Assembly (NCBI RefSeq): GCF_013282625.1
Contig: NZ_CP054020.1
Coordinates: forward strand, 1,922,001-1,986,000
DNA from: Thiomicrorhabdus xiamenensis
Lineage (GTDB): Bacteria; Pseudomonadota; Gammaproteobacteria; Thiomicrospirales; Thiomicrospiraceae
DNA: 64,000 nucleotides
Direction of reading: 5' to 3'
In this document: positions 48,223-57,914 of the stretch, one piece after another
Layout: each line of letters opens with the position of its first letter
Numbering within the stretch: position 1 is the first letter of the stretch
Position numbers and translations under genes: made by a program
The notes under the pieces: model-generated
The model's database searches: none
What the model was told of the DNA's origin: nothing
What the model saw: the letters and a program-made list of their open reading frames with translations, nothing else

Positions 48223-49088
48223 TCAACTTCACCTTTGATTCCGGCTGTTCCTTGATTACTCTGGCTCCCCATTTTAAAGCCAGACATTTTATAGATATAG
48301 AATTGTGTTTGACGCCGGTCATCTAATGACCATATTTCACTCGGCTCCACTCCTGGAACTGCAAAGCTGTTACTGACAAAAACCGCTTCGTCCGGCAATT
48401 CGCGAAGCAACTTTTCCCACAGGCGCGACATAGGCTGAGGAGAGAGAAACGCGTACACAAGATCATACTCAGAGAGGTTCGTCTTCCAGATATCTTGCGC
48501 CAAAACGGTGCCTCCTGACAGAGCCACCCGCAACTTAGCTAAAAGCACCGAAAGCAGTGCTGTCTCTACACCATCAGAAATCTTAATCTCCGGCTGTTTA
48601 GACATAAAAGCGACATTTGCGCCGAAACCGCATCCCAAATCGATAAAGCGCGTACTCTCGGCCTCCTTAGCCAACAGAGCCAGGGCTCGTCGCGCAGTTT
48701 CATTGCTTAAGTACAAGGGAACACTTTCCGTGAAAGCATTTTTGAACAGCAGCCAGACCATCAGCGCCAGAAGTAAGCCAAACAATGGATTGATACCGCT
48801 TGATACAGCAAGATAAAGCAGATAAGGGAACAGCAATTGAATCCAGCCCCACCAGCGCGGCAACCCTAACAAGCGGCTAAAAAGTACGGCCAAAACCGCT
48901 TGTACGGTAAGAAGTATCCAATCGCCATAGGGCGGCTTAATGAAATACGTTGCCGCTAATACCGCCAAAGCCAAAAACCCCAACGCCAACAACTGAGCGA
49001 CAAAAGCAAGAAAAATCCTCGGCACCCTGTTAAACCAATGCAACAAACTTTCCCTCTGCACCAAACAAAAACACCCCTTTTGCACCAA
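48219..49088 (-). CDS. Membrane-anchored class I SAM-dependent methyltransferase
   Basis: Up to 289 residues. The first half holds four or so hydrophobic helices in two pairs (about 25-75 and 80-115). The second half is a methyltransferase-like domain with motif I RFIDLGCGFGANVAF and a later YDLVYAFLSPQPM strand. No ATG is available: possible starts are TTG 49088, GTG 49085, GTG 49061 and a TTG near 49049 preceded by AGAGGG. The substrate is unknown. The stop overlaps the glnE start, so the two are translationally coupled, placing a membrane methyltransferase in the nitrogen-regulation locus. Confidence 0.7.
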   Translation of the reverse strand: MVQKGCFCLVQRESLLHWFNRVPRIFLAFVAQLLALGFLALAVLAATYFIKPPYGDWILLTVQAVLAVLFSRLLGLPRWWGWIQLLFPYLLYLAVSSGINPLFGLLLALMVWLLFKNAFTESVPLYLSNETARRALALLAKEAESTRFIDLGCGFGANVAFMSKQPEIKISDGVETALLSVLLAKLRVALSGGTVLAQDIWKTNLSEYDLVYAFLSPQPMSRLWEKLLRELPDEAVFVSNSFAVPGVEPSEIWSLDDRRQTQFYIYKMSGFKMGSQSNQGTAGIKGEVE

Positions 49089-49108
49089 TTACAAACACAA
49101 TTGCACCA
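49057..49108 (+). promoter_or_regulatory. TGCACCA repeats, possible NtrC enhancer
   Basis: Three copies of TGCACCA occur at 49057-49063, 49081-49087 and 49102-49108, spaced 24 and 21 bases (about two helical turns). TGCAC is the NtrC half-site, though the copies are direct rather than dyad. They lie about 100-150 bases upstream of the sigma54-type promoter of glnK. Confidence 0.5.
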
Positions 49109-49204
49109 TACAAAAACAATTCACCGGCATAAAATCGGACGATTTTCGAAAAAAAACCCAAAAAACGAATTATCTAATTGATATGAAAGGAATTTTTAAA
49201 ACTA

Positions 49205-49219
49205 TGGCACGTTAAATGT
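49205..49219 (+). promoter_or_regulatory. Sigma54-type promoter of glnK-amtB
   Basis: TGGCAC (49205-49210) with ATGT at 49216-49219 in the -12 position; spacing is exact but the -12 GC is GT. The glnK ATG is 47 bases downstream. Confidence 0.5.
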
Positions 49220-49226
49220 TTATTGA

Positions 49227-49604
<378 letters not shown>

Positions 49605-49621
49605 AAGATAGGGGAAAAACA

Positions 49622-50869
49622 ATGGAACAAGTATTACAACTCAGTTATGCCCTCGACACATTTTATTTCTTGATGTCTGGGGCACTCGTTATGTGGATGG
49701 CAGCTGGTTTTGCCATGCTGGAAGCCGGTATGGTCCGCGCCAAAAACACAACGGAAATTCTCGCTAAAAACGTCGGGCTTTTTGCTATCGCCTGTATTAT
49801 GTATATGCTAGTTGGTTACAACATCATGTACCCTGGTGAAGCAGTATCAAGCTTCTTCCCTGGCATCAGCTTCCTTCTAGGTGGTGACAATGCCGTTGCA
49901 GATGTTATTGCCGGTGGCGATGACGCTCCTTACTACTCAGGTATGTCTGACTTCTTCTTCCAGGTCGTTTTCGTTGCGACTGCAATGTCAGTAGTCTCTG
50001 GTGCGGTTGCTGAGCGTATGAAACTGATGGCGTTTTTCACTTTCGCAATCGTTTTCACTGCATTCATCTACCCTATGCAAGGTTTCTGGAAATGGGGCGG
50101 CGGTTTCCTTGACGGTCTAGGATTCCTTGACTTCGCAGGTTCTGGTGTTGTTCACATGGCTGGTGCTTCTGCAGCTCTAGCAGGTGTTATTCTTCTAGGT
50201 GCCCGTAAAGGTAAATACTCTGCTGAAGGCGAGTCTCGCGCTATCCCTGGTGCAAACCTACCTCTTGCAACTCTAGGTACGTTCATCCTTTGGTTGGGCT
50301 GGTTCGGTTTCAACGGCGGTTCAGAGCTTAAAATCTCTAACGTTGACGAAGCGAACGCTGTTGCAATGATCTTTGTTAACACGCTAATGGCTGCTGCCGG
50401 TGGTGTTATCGGTGCCCTAGTAATGTCTAAGATCAAATTCGGTAAAGCGGATCTGACTATGATGCTGAACGGTGCCCTTGCAGGTCTGGTTGCAATCACA
50501 GCTGAACCTTTGACACCTAGTGCTCTATCTGCAACTCTAATCGGTTTCGCAGGCGGTATCATCGTAGTATTCTCAATCCTGATCGTTGACCGTACTTTCA
50601 AAATCGATGATCCAGTTGGTGCGATCTCAGTTCACGGTGTTGTCGGTATCTTCGGTCTGATCGCGGTAACCTTCACTAACTCTGACGCTTCACTTGTTGC
50701 TCAGCTTACAGGTATCGCAGTGATCTTTGCATGGGTATTCATCACAAGCTTGATCGTCTGGGCGATTATCAAAGCGGTCATGGGCATCCGTATCTCTGAA
50801 GAAGACGAGTACGAAGGTGCAGACCAATCAGAATGTGGTATGGAAGCTTATCCAGAATTCACTAAGTAA
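49622..50869 (+). CDS. amtB: Ammonium transporter AmtB
   Basis: A trimeric ammonium channel of 415 residues with eleven or so membrane helices and the family signature DFAGSGVVHMAGASAALAG. It starts without an obvious long signal peptide and ends with an acidic cytosolic tail (SEEDEYEGADQSE). Codon use is strongly biased, as for glnA, suggesting high expression. A terminator follows at 50920. Confidence 0.96.
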   Translation: MEQVLQLSYALDTFYFLMSGALVMWMAAGFAMLEAGMVRAKNTTEILAKNVGLFAIACIMYMLVGYNIMYPGEAVSSFFPGISFLLGGDNAVADVIAGGDDAPYYSGMSDFFFQVVFVATAMSVVSGAVAERMKLMAFFTFAIVFTAFIYPMQGFWKWGGGFLDGLGFLDFAGSGVVHMAGASAALAGVILLGARKGKYSAEGESRAIPGANLPLATLGTFILWLGWFGFNGGSELKISNVDEANAVAMIFVNTLMAAAGGVIGALVMSKIKFGKADLTMMLNGALAGLVAITAEPLTPSALSATLIGFAGGIIVVFSILIVDRTFKIDDPVGAISVHGVVGIFGLIAVTFTNSDASLVAQLTGIAVIFAWVFITSLIVWAIIKAVMGIRISEEDEYEGADQSECGMEAYPEFTK

Positions 50870-50919
50870 TTCGAAAGCTTGCCACTAAAAGAACCTTACC
50901 AAACTCCTCGGTAACGTTT

Positions 50920-50945
50920 CACCCCGCTTAGGCGGGGTTTTTTTA
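50920..50945 (+). terminator. Rho-independent terminator of glnK-amtB
   Basis: ACCCCGC (50921-50927) pairs with GCGGGGT (50932-50938), followed by a run of T. Confidence 0.8.
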
Positions 50946-51069
50946 TGCCTGATATAAGCAGGCTTTTTTGATAAAGGACAACTTAAACACAGTTTGCCCC
51001 ATCAATACTCAGGCTTCCGCAATGGTTACGGGTAAAATCTAAATTGCCAGAACCAACCAGGAACCTGCA

Positions 51070-51525
51070 ATGAACCGAAAGCTATCCACCCTCCTAATTA
51101 CGACACTGCTCACGCTGCCAATCGCCTTCCCGGTAAATGCCGAAGAACAGGAGGCTCTCAGTTACTCACCTAAATATAAACAGTTCGATGCACCGGAAGA
51201 AAAAATTCCAAAGTATTTTTCGATGGAAAAAAATGTGGTGAACTTTCGCGGAGAAGGCAAAGCGAAATTCCTTGCCGTAGACCTGAAATTCATGTCTTAT
51301 TATCCGCAACTGGTGGAAATCGAGATGGAGCACCTGCGACCGATTTTAAAGAATGATGTAGATCGCGTTCTTCGAAATCAGACTTACAGCGATTTGAAAA
51401 CGCCCGACGGCCCGGATCAACTGCGCGAAGAGCTGTTGAACACAGCCCGTTCGATCCTGGAAAAACACAATCTGTACCCGGGGCTGCTCGAAGACGTCTA
51501 TCTGGAACGCTTTGTAATGCAATAA
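51070..51525 (+). CDS. FliL-like protein with signal peptide
   Basis: A 151-residue member of the flagellar basal-body-associated FliL family by its core: KYFSMEKNVVNFRGEGKAKFLAVDLKF, EIEMEHLRPILKNDV and the terminal LEDVYLERFVMQ. Unlike classical FliL, which keeps an N-terminal membrane anchor, it has a cleavable-looking signal peptide (cleavage near VNA-EE, 25). FliL proteins support the stator around the flagellar motor. No flagellar operon lies nearby, except a flagellin-like gene about 0.6 kb downstream. Confidence 0.8.
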   Translation: MNRKLSTLLITTLLTLPIAFPVNAEEQEALSYSPKYKQFDAPEEKIPKYFSMEKNVVNFRGEGKAKFLAVDLKFMSYYPQLVEIEMEHLRPILKNDVDRVLRNQTYSDLKTPDGPDQLREELLNTARSILEKHNLYPGLLEDVYLERFVMQ

Positions 51526-51558
51526 TGCACAACAAGGTCCTGACAAAAGTTTTGTCCG

Positions 51559-51993
51559 CTAACGGCCGAGATTGCGCATTTTATAAAGAAAGCTCAGCCA
51601 GCGTTCTTTCAACGTTGGCTTTTTCTCTACCAGGTGTCCGTACACCATCAGAACAGGCGTTTCGCTTGGATTGTACAACGGGTGTCGATACCAGTTGATC
51701 AACTCTTCATACTCCATTCCGCTGTCGTGTGCGACCAGCTGCCAAGGGATAACGTCATCCGAACCGATCGGCTTCAGTTCACCGGGCAAAACCTGAAGTG
51801 GCATTTTACGATCTATGACCACTGTTTTTGTTTTGCCGGACTCCATCCAGATGCGCACAACCTCCCCCTGTTCCAGCAAGGAGCCATACGCAAGAAACTG
51901 ATATTTGGCTTGCAGGTTACTGACCGGATCATCCACAATCGGAGGCCCTTCCGGAAACTTAAACTGACAGTAACCTCCTGAACAACAAGACAT
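51559..51993 (-). CDS. Uncharacterised protein with cysteine-rich N-terminus
   Basis: A 144-residue protein I do not recognise. The start is set at ATG 51993 with AGGAG 10 bases upstream. The N-terminus is MSCCSGGYC, three clustered cysteines that could bind metal. The remainder is mixed alpha/beta with a beta-rich middle (GEVVRIWMESGKTKTVVIDRKMPLQVLPGEL) and a basic C-terminus (KERWLSFLYKMRNLGR). No signal peptide or membrane helix. It lies between the FliL-like and flagellin-like genes on the opposite strand. Confidence 0.65.
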   Translation of the reverse strand: MSCCSGGYCQFKFPEGPPIVDDPVSNLQAKYQFLAYGSLLEQGEVVRIWMESGKTKTVVIDRKMPLQVLPGELKPIGSDDVIPWQLVAHDSGMEYEELINWYRHPLYNPSETPVLMVYGHLVEKKPTLKERWLSFLYKMRNLGR

Positions 51994-52087
51994 TTTACCC
52001 GGGCTCCTATTCGATAATTTCTTTAATATGACCGCCAAAAAGCGTAAACTTAATATATAAGGAATTCAGTTTTGCGGAGATCATATC

Positions 52088-52885
52088 ATGGCTATTAACG
52101 GTTACAACGTCTTAAATATACCGTCATACGCGTTGAATAATGAAATCAGCCGTACCAATCAATCCATGACCAGCGGATCGCAAATCAATCAATCGGCAGA
52201 CAATGCCAGCGGTCAGGCGATTGTTACCGCACTCAACACGCAGATTACCACTCAGGATATAGCTGGCCGTAACACTCTGGACGGCATGTCTCTTTTGCAG
52301 ACAGCGGACGGAGCCAGCGCAACGATTGCCGAACGCTTGCAACGCATGACCGAACTGACGGTACAGGCTTTGAACGGTACCATGAGCGTTTCGCAAAGAA
52401 GCATGCTTGATCAGGAATTTCAGCAAAACCTAGCCGGCATTAACGAAATCGCGCAAAACACCAGTTTTAACCAGCAAAATTTGCTGAACGGCGGCACCAG
52501 TTCCATTGAGATAGCCATGGGCGATACTAGCACAAGCCTGAATCTTCCCGATTTAACGACGAACGGTTTAGGACTGTCCGGACTGTCCATCGACAACCCG
52601 GCCAACGCCTCGACTGTACTCGACGGTTTGGGCAGTGCAATGGAATCCCTTAGCTTGACTCGAAGCGGATTCGGCGCCCAGCAACAGGGGTTAATGACGG
52701 CTTACAATAACCTCCAGACACAAAACGAAAACGCTCAAGCAGCGCGAAGCCGAATTAACGACACCAACATGGCTCAGGCTTCAACCGATCAGGCCAGACA
52801 AAACATGCTACTGGATGCGCGCATCACCATGCAGGCGCAAAGCAACCAGCAACAAGCTTCCGTTCTGCAACTACTGAACAGCTAA
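52088..52885 (+). CDS. Short flagellin-family protein
   Basis: 265 residues retaining the flagellin D0/D1 ends. The N-terminal part shows SADNASGQAIVTALNTQI and RNTLDGMSLLQTADGA; the C-terminal part shows ARSRINDTNMAQASTDQARQNML and ends QASVLQLLNS. The variable central domain is almost absent, giving a minimal flagellin. It could be a minor filament component or a remnant of a second system. No hook-associated or chaperone genes are adjacent. A hairpin terminator follows. Confidence 0.85.
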   Translation: MAINGYNVLNIPSYALNNEISRTNQSMTSGSQINQSADNASGQAIVTALNTQITTQDIAGRNTLDGMSLLQTADGASATIAERLQRMTELTVQALNGTMSVSQRSMLDQEFQQNLAGINEIAQNTSFNQQNLLNGGTSSIEIAMGDTSTSLNLPDLTTNGLGLSGLSIDNPANASTVLDGLGSAMESLSLTRSGFGAQQQGLMTAYNNLQTQNENAQAARSRINDTNMAQASTDQARQNMLLDARITMQAQSNQQQASVLQLLNS

Positions 52886-52916
52886 ACTCACTGCCTCTCT
52901 CCTTTGGCAGATAATT

Positions 52917-52942
52917 AAAGCGGCGCAAGCCGCTTTATTTTT
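52917..52942 (+). terminator. Rho-independent terminator of flagellin-like gene
   Basis: AAAGCGGC (52917-52924) pairs with GCCGCTTT (52929-52936), loop GCAA, followed by ATTTTT. Confidence 0.8.
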
Positions 52943-52998
52943 GCTGCAAACAATCACCCCATTCAAGAAACAACAAACAACGATTTACTGACTTAGCT

Positions 52999-53027
52999 AT
53001 GACAAGCCTATGCTGGATTGCTATAAT
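52999..53027 (+). promoter_or_regulatory. Sigma70 promoter of valS
   Basis: ATGACA (52999-53004), a 17-base spacer and TATAAT (53022-53027): 11 of 12 consensus positions. It lies 48 bases upstream of the valS ATG. Confidence 0.75.
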
Positions 53028-53074
53028 CTCACGATTATTTTTCACAATATTTTAATGAGTTGATTAAGAGTTCC

Positions 53075-55846
53075 ATGGATAAGCATTTCGACCCTAACGC
53101 AATTGAAACCAAGTGGTATCAGACTTGGGAAAACCAAGGTTATTTCAAACCGAGCTACCAGGATTCCGCAGATCCGTACTGCATCATGATTCCTCCGCCG
53201 AACGTCACCGGTTCTCTGCATATGGGGCACGCTTTCCAAGACACCATTATGGATACCTTAATCCGCTTTAACCGTATGCGCGGCAAAAACACGCTATGGC
53301 AACCGGGGACAGACCATGCCGGTATCGCAACGCAAATGGTTGTTGAACGCCGCCTGGCCGCCGAAGGCTTAAGCCGTCATGACGTCGGCCGAGAAAAGTT
53401 CATTGAAAAAATCTGGGAATGGAAAGAAGAATCCGGCGGCACGATTACCAAACAGCTTCGCCGCATGGGTGCTTCTCCAGACTGGAGCCGAGAGCGTTTC
53501 ACTATGGATGACGGTCTCTCCGAGGCGGTTAAAGAAGTTTTCGTTCGCCTATACGAAGAAGACCTGATCTATCGCGGTAAGCGATTAGTTAACTGGGATC
53601 CAGTTCTGCACACCGCAGTTTCCGACCTCGAAGTTATCTCGGAAGAAGAACAAGGGAACCTGTGGCACTTTAACTACCCACTGACCGACGGTTCAGGTCA
53701 CCTGACTGTTGCCACTACTCGTCCGGAAACCATGCTCGGAGACCAGGCCGTTGCGGTTCACCCGGAAGATGAACGTTATAAAGATCTTGTTGGTAAAACC
53801 ATCACTCTGCCACTGGTTGGCCGTGAAATTCCGATTATCGCCGACGATTACGTCGATATGGAATTCGGAACCGGTTGCGTGAAAATCACCCCCGCCCACG
53901 ATTTCAATGACTACGAAATGGGGAAACGCCATAATCTGCCGATGCTGAACATCCTAACCGTAGATGCTGCGATCAACGACGAAGCGCCGGAAAAATATCG
54001 CGGCATGGATCGCTTTGAAGCGCGTAAAACCATCGTTGCCGACTTGGACGAACTTGGACTGCTGGACAGCATAAAGCCACACACGCTAATGGTACCGCGC
54101 GGCGACCGTTCGCACTCGGTTATCGAGCCATTCCTGACCGACCAATGGTATGTAGCGGTTGAATCCCTAGCCAAGCCGGCAATCGACGCAGTCAAAAACG
54201 GCGATATCGAGTTTGTGCCAAAGAACTGGGAAAACACCTATTTTGAATGGATGAACAATATCCAGGACTGGTGTATCTCGCGCCAAATCTGGTGGGGACA
54301 CCGCATCCCGGCCTGGTACGACGCCGACGGCAAGGTTTATGTTGGCCGCACCGAAAACGAAGTGCGTGAAAAATACAACATCTCAGCCGATATTGAACTA
54401 AAACAGGATGACGATGTTCTGGATACCTGGTTCTCATCAGCACTCTGGACTTTCTCGACACTGGGCTGGCCGGAAAAAACACCTGAACTGGAAACTTTCC
54501 ACCCGACTTCGGTACTGGTTACCGGTTTCGACATCATCTTCTTCTGGGTAGCCCGTATGATTATGATGGGTCTGAAATTCACCGGTCAGGTTCCATTCAA
54601 ACAGGTTTATGTACACGGTCTGGTACGTGACGGCGAAGGTCAGAAAATGTCTAAGTCGAAAGGTAACGTACTGGACCCTATCGACCTGATCGACGGTATC
54701 GATCTTGAATCACTGGTCAGCAAACGCACCTACGGCATGATGCAACCGGAGAAAGCAGCGAAAATCGAAAAAGCGACCCGTCGCCAGTTCCCGGACGGCA
54801 TCGAGCCTTACGGAACCGATGCCATCCGCTTCACTTTCGCATCTCTGGCATCAACCGGTCGCGACATCCGTTTTGACTTGCAGCGTGCCGAAGGTTACCG
54901 CAACTTCTGTAACAAGCTGTGGAACGCGACCCGTTACGTGCTGATGAACACCGAAGGTTTCGATACCGGCGTTGACGAATCTCAGCCTTGCGAACTCTCA
55001 CTAGCAGACCGTTGGATTACATCTCGTCTGCAACAGGTAGAAGCGGAAGTTCAGAAGCACTTCGACAGCTACCGTTTTGACTTGGCGGCAAACGCGCTAT
55101 ACGAATTCACCTGGAACGAATACTGCGACTGGTATCTGGAGCTAGCGAAGCCGATTCTCAACAAAGACTCTTCAGCCGAAGCGAAACGCGGCACGCGTAA
55201 AACGCTGGTTCGCGTACTGGAAGCCCTGCTGCGTCTGATGCATCCGGTTATGCCGTTTATTACAGAAGAAGCCTGGCAGGCGGTCGCCCCTCTAGCAGGT
55301 AAAGACGGTAATACCATTATGACCCAGCCATACCCAGAAGCGGACGAGAGCAAGATCGACAAAGCCGCAATGGCCGAGTTGGAATGGGTAAAACAATTCA
55401 TTGTCGGTGTACGTAAAATCCGCTCCGAAATGGATATCGCACCAAGCAAGCCGCTACCGGTGTTACTTGCCGGTTTGAACGCGCAAGACCAAAGCTGGTT
55501 AAACAATAACCAGTTGTTCTTGCAAACCCTGGCAAAACTTGAAAACATCACGGTTCTGGACAATGAGGCCGAAGCACCGGAATCCGCGGTTGCACTGGTT
55601 GGCGAAATGAAGGTATTAATCCCAATGGCCGGCTTGATCGACAAGGATGCCGAACTGGCACGCCTTGACAAAGAGATCAAGAAACTGCAAGGTGAGATCA
55701 AACGTCTAAGCGGCAAATTAAATAACGAAAGTTTTGTCGCTAAAGCGCCAGAAGCGGTCGTTGCCAAAGAACGTGAAAAATTGGCCGATAGTGAAACCGC
55801 CCTAACCAATCTAGAGGGACAGTATGAAAAAATCTCTAAACTCTAA
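53075..55846 (+). CDS. valS: Valyl-tRNA synthetase
   Basis: A class I aminoacyl-tRNA synthetase with editing. The HIGH-type motif HMGH is at 49-52 ([15 protein letters not shown]) and KMSKS at 524-528. The editing domain (about 190-330) and a C-terminal coiled coil ([15 protein letters not shown]...) are present. The start is ATG 53075, 923 residues; a TTG five codons upstream is unlikely. The C-terminus overlaps the next gene by 23 bases. Confidence 0.97.
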   Translation: MDKHFDPNAIETKWYQTWENQGYFKPSYQDSADPYCIMIPPPNVTGSLHMGHAFQDTIMDTLIRFNRMRGKNTLWQPGTDHAGIATQMVVERRLAAEGLSRHDVGREKFIEKIWEWKEESGGTITKQLRRMGASPDWSRERFTMDDGLSEAVKEVFVRLYEEDLIYRGKRLVNWDPVLHTAVSDLEVISEEEQGNLWHFNYPLTDGSGHLTVATTRPETMLGDQAVAVHPEDERYKDLVGKTITLPLVGREIPIIADDYVDMEFGTGCVKITPAHDFNDYEMGKRHNLPMLNILTVDAAINDEAPEKYRGMDRFEARKTIVADLDELGLLDSIKPHTLMVPRGDRSHSVIEPFLTDQWYVAVESLAKPAIDAVKNGDIEFVPKNWENTYFEWMNNIQDWCISRQIWWGHRIPAWYDADGKVYVGRTENEVREKYNISADIELKQDDDVLDTWFSSALWTFSTLGWPEKTPELETFHPTSVLVTGFDIIFFWVARMIMMGLKFTGQVPFKQVYVHGLVRDGEGQKMSKSKGNVLDPIDLIDGIDLESLVSKRTYGMMQPEKAAKIEKATRRQFPDGIEPYGTDAIRFTFASLASTGRDIRFDLQRAEGYRNFCNKLWNATRYVLMNTEGFDTGVDESQPCELSLADRWITSRLQQVEAEVQKHFDSYRFDLAANALYEFTWNEYCDWYLELAKPILNKDSSAEAKRGTRKTLVRVLEALLRLMHPVMPFITEEAWQAVAPLAGKDGNTIMTQPYPEADESKIDKAAMAELEWVKQFIVGVRKIRSEMDIAPSKPLPVLLAGLNAQDQSWLNNNQLFLQTLAKLENITVLDNEAEAPESAVALVGEMKVLIPMAGLIDKDAELARLDKEIKKLQGEIKRLSGKLNNESFVAKAPEAVVAKEREKLADSETALTNLEGQYEKISKL

Positions 55847-56558
55847 TTCCGTCTTTTCCCGCGCCAAGCCGCTTGCCTTGGCAACACTATTGGGTGCATC
55901 GTTTTTGCTGGGCACACACAGTACTCCTGTTCAGGCGGCGGTAAGTGGCTACACCAATTATGTCACCGATTCGATTGATGTTCCGGTTCGTCGCGGTGCG
56001 GGTTACAAATACAAGATCTCGCAAATGCTGAAGTCCGGTACGCCGGTTAAGATCCTTGAAGTCAATAACGATGGCTGGGCCAATATCCAGTACAGCAAAG
56101 GGTCGAAAACCCATACCGGCTGGATGCCTTCGAGTATGCTTCAAAACCAGCCGATTGCCAAAATCCGACTGCAGGAGCAGATTGAAAAGACCAATAAAGT
56201 CGAAGAGAAATTCAATACATTAACTTTGGAACTGAACACGCTAAAAGAGCGTTTTGAAGCGGCCAGTGATGAACTGAGCACAATCAAACAGGAAAAGTTC
56301 GAACAAAGCCAGGAACTGGAACACCTTAAATCTATTTCCAGCAACGCCGTTGCGATGGATGAAGAAAATAAGGCGATGAAAGTTCGACTGAATGAGATCG
56401 AAAGCCAGAATGCCATTATGCGTGAACAGATCGATCAGTCAGAAGATGCGATTAAACGCCAATGGTTCCTGACCGGTGGCGGAGTTCTCCTACTCGGCTT
56501 GCTGCTTGGCCGCTTCTTCCGAATGCCGACTAAACGCAAACGCTGGGGCGAAATCTAA
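55824..56558 (+). CDS. SH3 domain-containing protein, YgiM-like
   Basis: A 244-residue envelope protein of the TIGR04211/YgiM type. A signal peptide (about 1-39) is followed by a bacterial SH3 domain (about 40-108: [17 protein letters not shown]...GWMPSSML), a long coiled coil (about 112-208) and a C-terminal membrane helix (about 213-233) with a basic tail ([11 protein letters not shown]). The start overlaps the 3' end of valS by 23 bases, implying coupled translation. Probably a periplasmic, cell-wall-interacting protein; its role is unproven. Confidence 0.88.
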   Translation: MKKSLNSNSVFSRAKPLALATLLGASFLLGTHSTPVQAAVSGYTNYVTDSIDVPVRRGAGYKYKISQMLKSGTPVKILEVNNDGWANIQYSKGSKTHTGWMPSSMLQNQPIAKIRLQEQIEKTNKVEEKFNTLTLELNTLKERFEAASDELSTIKQEKFEQSQELEHLKSISSNAVAMDEENKAMKVRLNEIESQNAIMREQIDQSEDAIKRQWFLTGGGVLLLGLLLGRFFRMPTKRKRWGEI

Positions 56559-56584
56559 GGTTAACCCCCTTATCTTAAGGCATA

Positions 56585-56613
56585 AAAAAATCCCGCCATG
56601 GCGGGATTTTTTA
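56585..56613. terminator. Bidirectional terminator after the SH3 gene
   Basis: TCCCGCC (56591-56597) pairs with GGCGGGA (56600-56606), with A-run and T-run flanks. It serves the valS/SH3 operon and the convergent DUF4382 gene. Confidence 0.75.
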
Positions 56614-56651
56614 TTTACAACATATATGAAAACGAATGTTTTCCGATCGTT

Positions 56652-57656
56652 TTATGCTGCTGGCTCTTCAGGAGCTGGGTCAGCAGGTACCTCCAAAGAA
56701 ACACCTGTCGTTATTTCTCCCTCAAAAACTTCTACAGGCTCCACAGCTCGATAATCATTAGTATCAGTGGTCGTCACCTCACCTGTCTCGGCATTTGTTG
56801 TTGTTTCAGAGATCACACAATTAAAAGCAACACTATAACTTCCTGCCGGAAGATAGCCTACTTCAAATTCATAAGCACTGCTATCCGAGTTATAACTAAT
56901 TAAAGAAGAGCTAACTTCTTCAATACCTTCAAGCTCTAGTAAATCATAAGTGCCATTAAAAGCATAAACCACCGGCGATGCCACATAAGTGGTGTCTCCA
57001 GTATTCTCTGGAGCAATACACTCACTCATTAAAGTTGCTCCAACAGTTCCTTCTATATGGCCAATTGAATTATCCTGTTCGATACGCAAAACCGGTTTAA
57101 GCTTATATTCGCCATTTCCCTGAGCAACGATTGATTTACGCACATCAAAGTCAATTGTAAAAGCCACATGACCATTTTCTGGAACACTCAGGCTATCTTC
57201 AGCAACAATCTTCAAACCTGTTTGCTCAAAACTAGGTCCTGCAAGCACATGAGGTACACCATCATTTGTGACGATATACGTATCATAATCAGCTGGATCT
57301 TCCTTTGGATCATCCAGTACTACATCCAAGCGAATCTGCGTATATTCACCAGATGGCAGGGGCTCCTCGCTAAGCAGACTTTCTTTCTGAACTCCTTGCA
57401 ATGTAAGTAGATCAATCTTTTTGGGAACATCAAATACAAAATCTTCCCATTCATCATCTCCTTGCTGAACAGAAAGACCAGTAATGGTAATCCAAACCTC
57501 TTTAGCACTATCAATTGGAGCATCTGTAAGGCTAAACGATACAGTTCCTGAACCAGAGCTTGAATCTCCTCCTCCGCAACCCGTCAGCATCATTGCTGGC
57601 AGAAGACTGGCAAGCAGTAGTTTTTTCGCCGTTTTAATATGAGATAAATTTGTCAT
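56652..57656 (-). CDS. DUF4382 domain-containing lipoprotein
   Basis: A 334-residue lipoprotein with lipobox LTGC (C27) followed by a glycine/serine linker. The DUF4382 domain begins GTVSFSLTDAPIDSAKEVWITITGLSVQ and contains LPSGEYTQIRLDV. The C-terminal half (about 195-325) is a second beta-rich, carboxypeptidase-regulatory-like segment with PAGSYSVAFNC. Function unknown; DUF4382 proteins are surface or periplasmic lipoproteins. The gene is AT-richer than its neighbours in both bases and codons, which could indicate acquisition. Confidence 0.85.
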   Translation of the reverse strand: MTNLSHIKTAKKLLLASLLPAMMLTGCGGGDSSSGSGTVSFSLTDAPIDSAKEVWITITGLSVQQGDDEWEDFVFDVPKKIDLLTLQGVQKESLLSEEPLPSGEYTQIRLDVVLDDPKEDPADYDTYIVTNDGVPHVLAGPSFEQTGLKIVAEDSLSVPENGHVAFTIDFDVRKSIVAQGNGEYKLKPVLRIEQDNSIGHIEGTVGATLMSECIAPENTGDTTYVASPVVYAFNGTYDLLELEGIEEVSSSLISYNSDSSAYEFEVGYLPAGSYSVAFNCVISETTTNAETGEVTTTDTNDYRAVEPVEVFEGEITTGVSLEVPADPAPEEPAA

Positions 57657-57850
57657 TGTTTTCCTCCTCGGCCTTTTTTAGGCACTGTACTTATGGGCAA
57701 GTTAATTTTTTTAACTGGCTTTTAAAAAGAATAACAAATCCTTTGTTACCCTCGATAGAGTAAATATTAGTTATTCTTACATTATACCCCTGCTAAAACT
57801 CAGTCTATTATCTCAACTCAATAACCGCAATACGCAGCACTCCCCCTAAA

Positions 57851-57879
57851 AACAAAAAAGCACCTGAAATCAGGTGCTT
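57851..57879 (-). terminator. Rho-independent terminator of dsbC
   Basis: AAGCACCTGA (57859-57868) pairs with TCAGGTGCTT (57870-57879). The A-run 57854-57859 forms the T-tract on the minus strand. Confidence 0.75.
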
Positions 57880-57914
57880 AAATAGTCTACGGATAAGAAT
57901 CTTAAAGAATTCTT

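Noticed and set aside
55069..55809. 246-codon serine-rich minus-strand frame inside valS
   Set aside because: Serine- and arginine-rich antisense translation of ValS with no motif or promoter.
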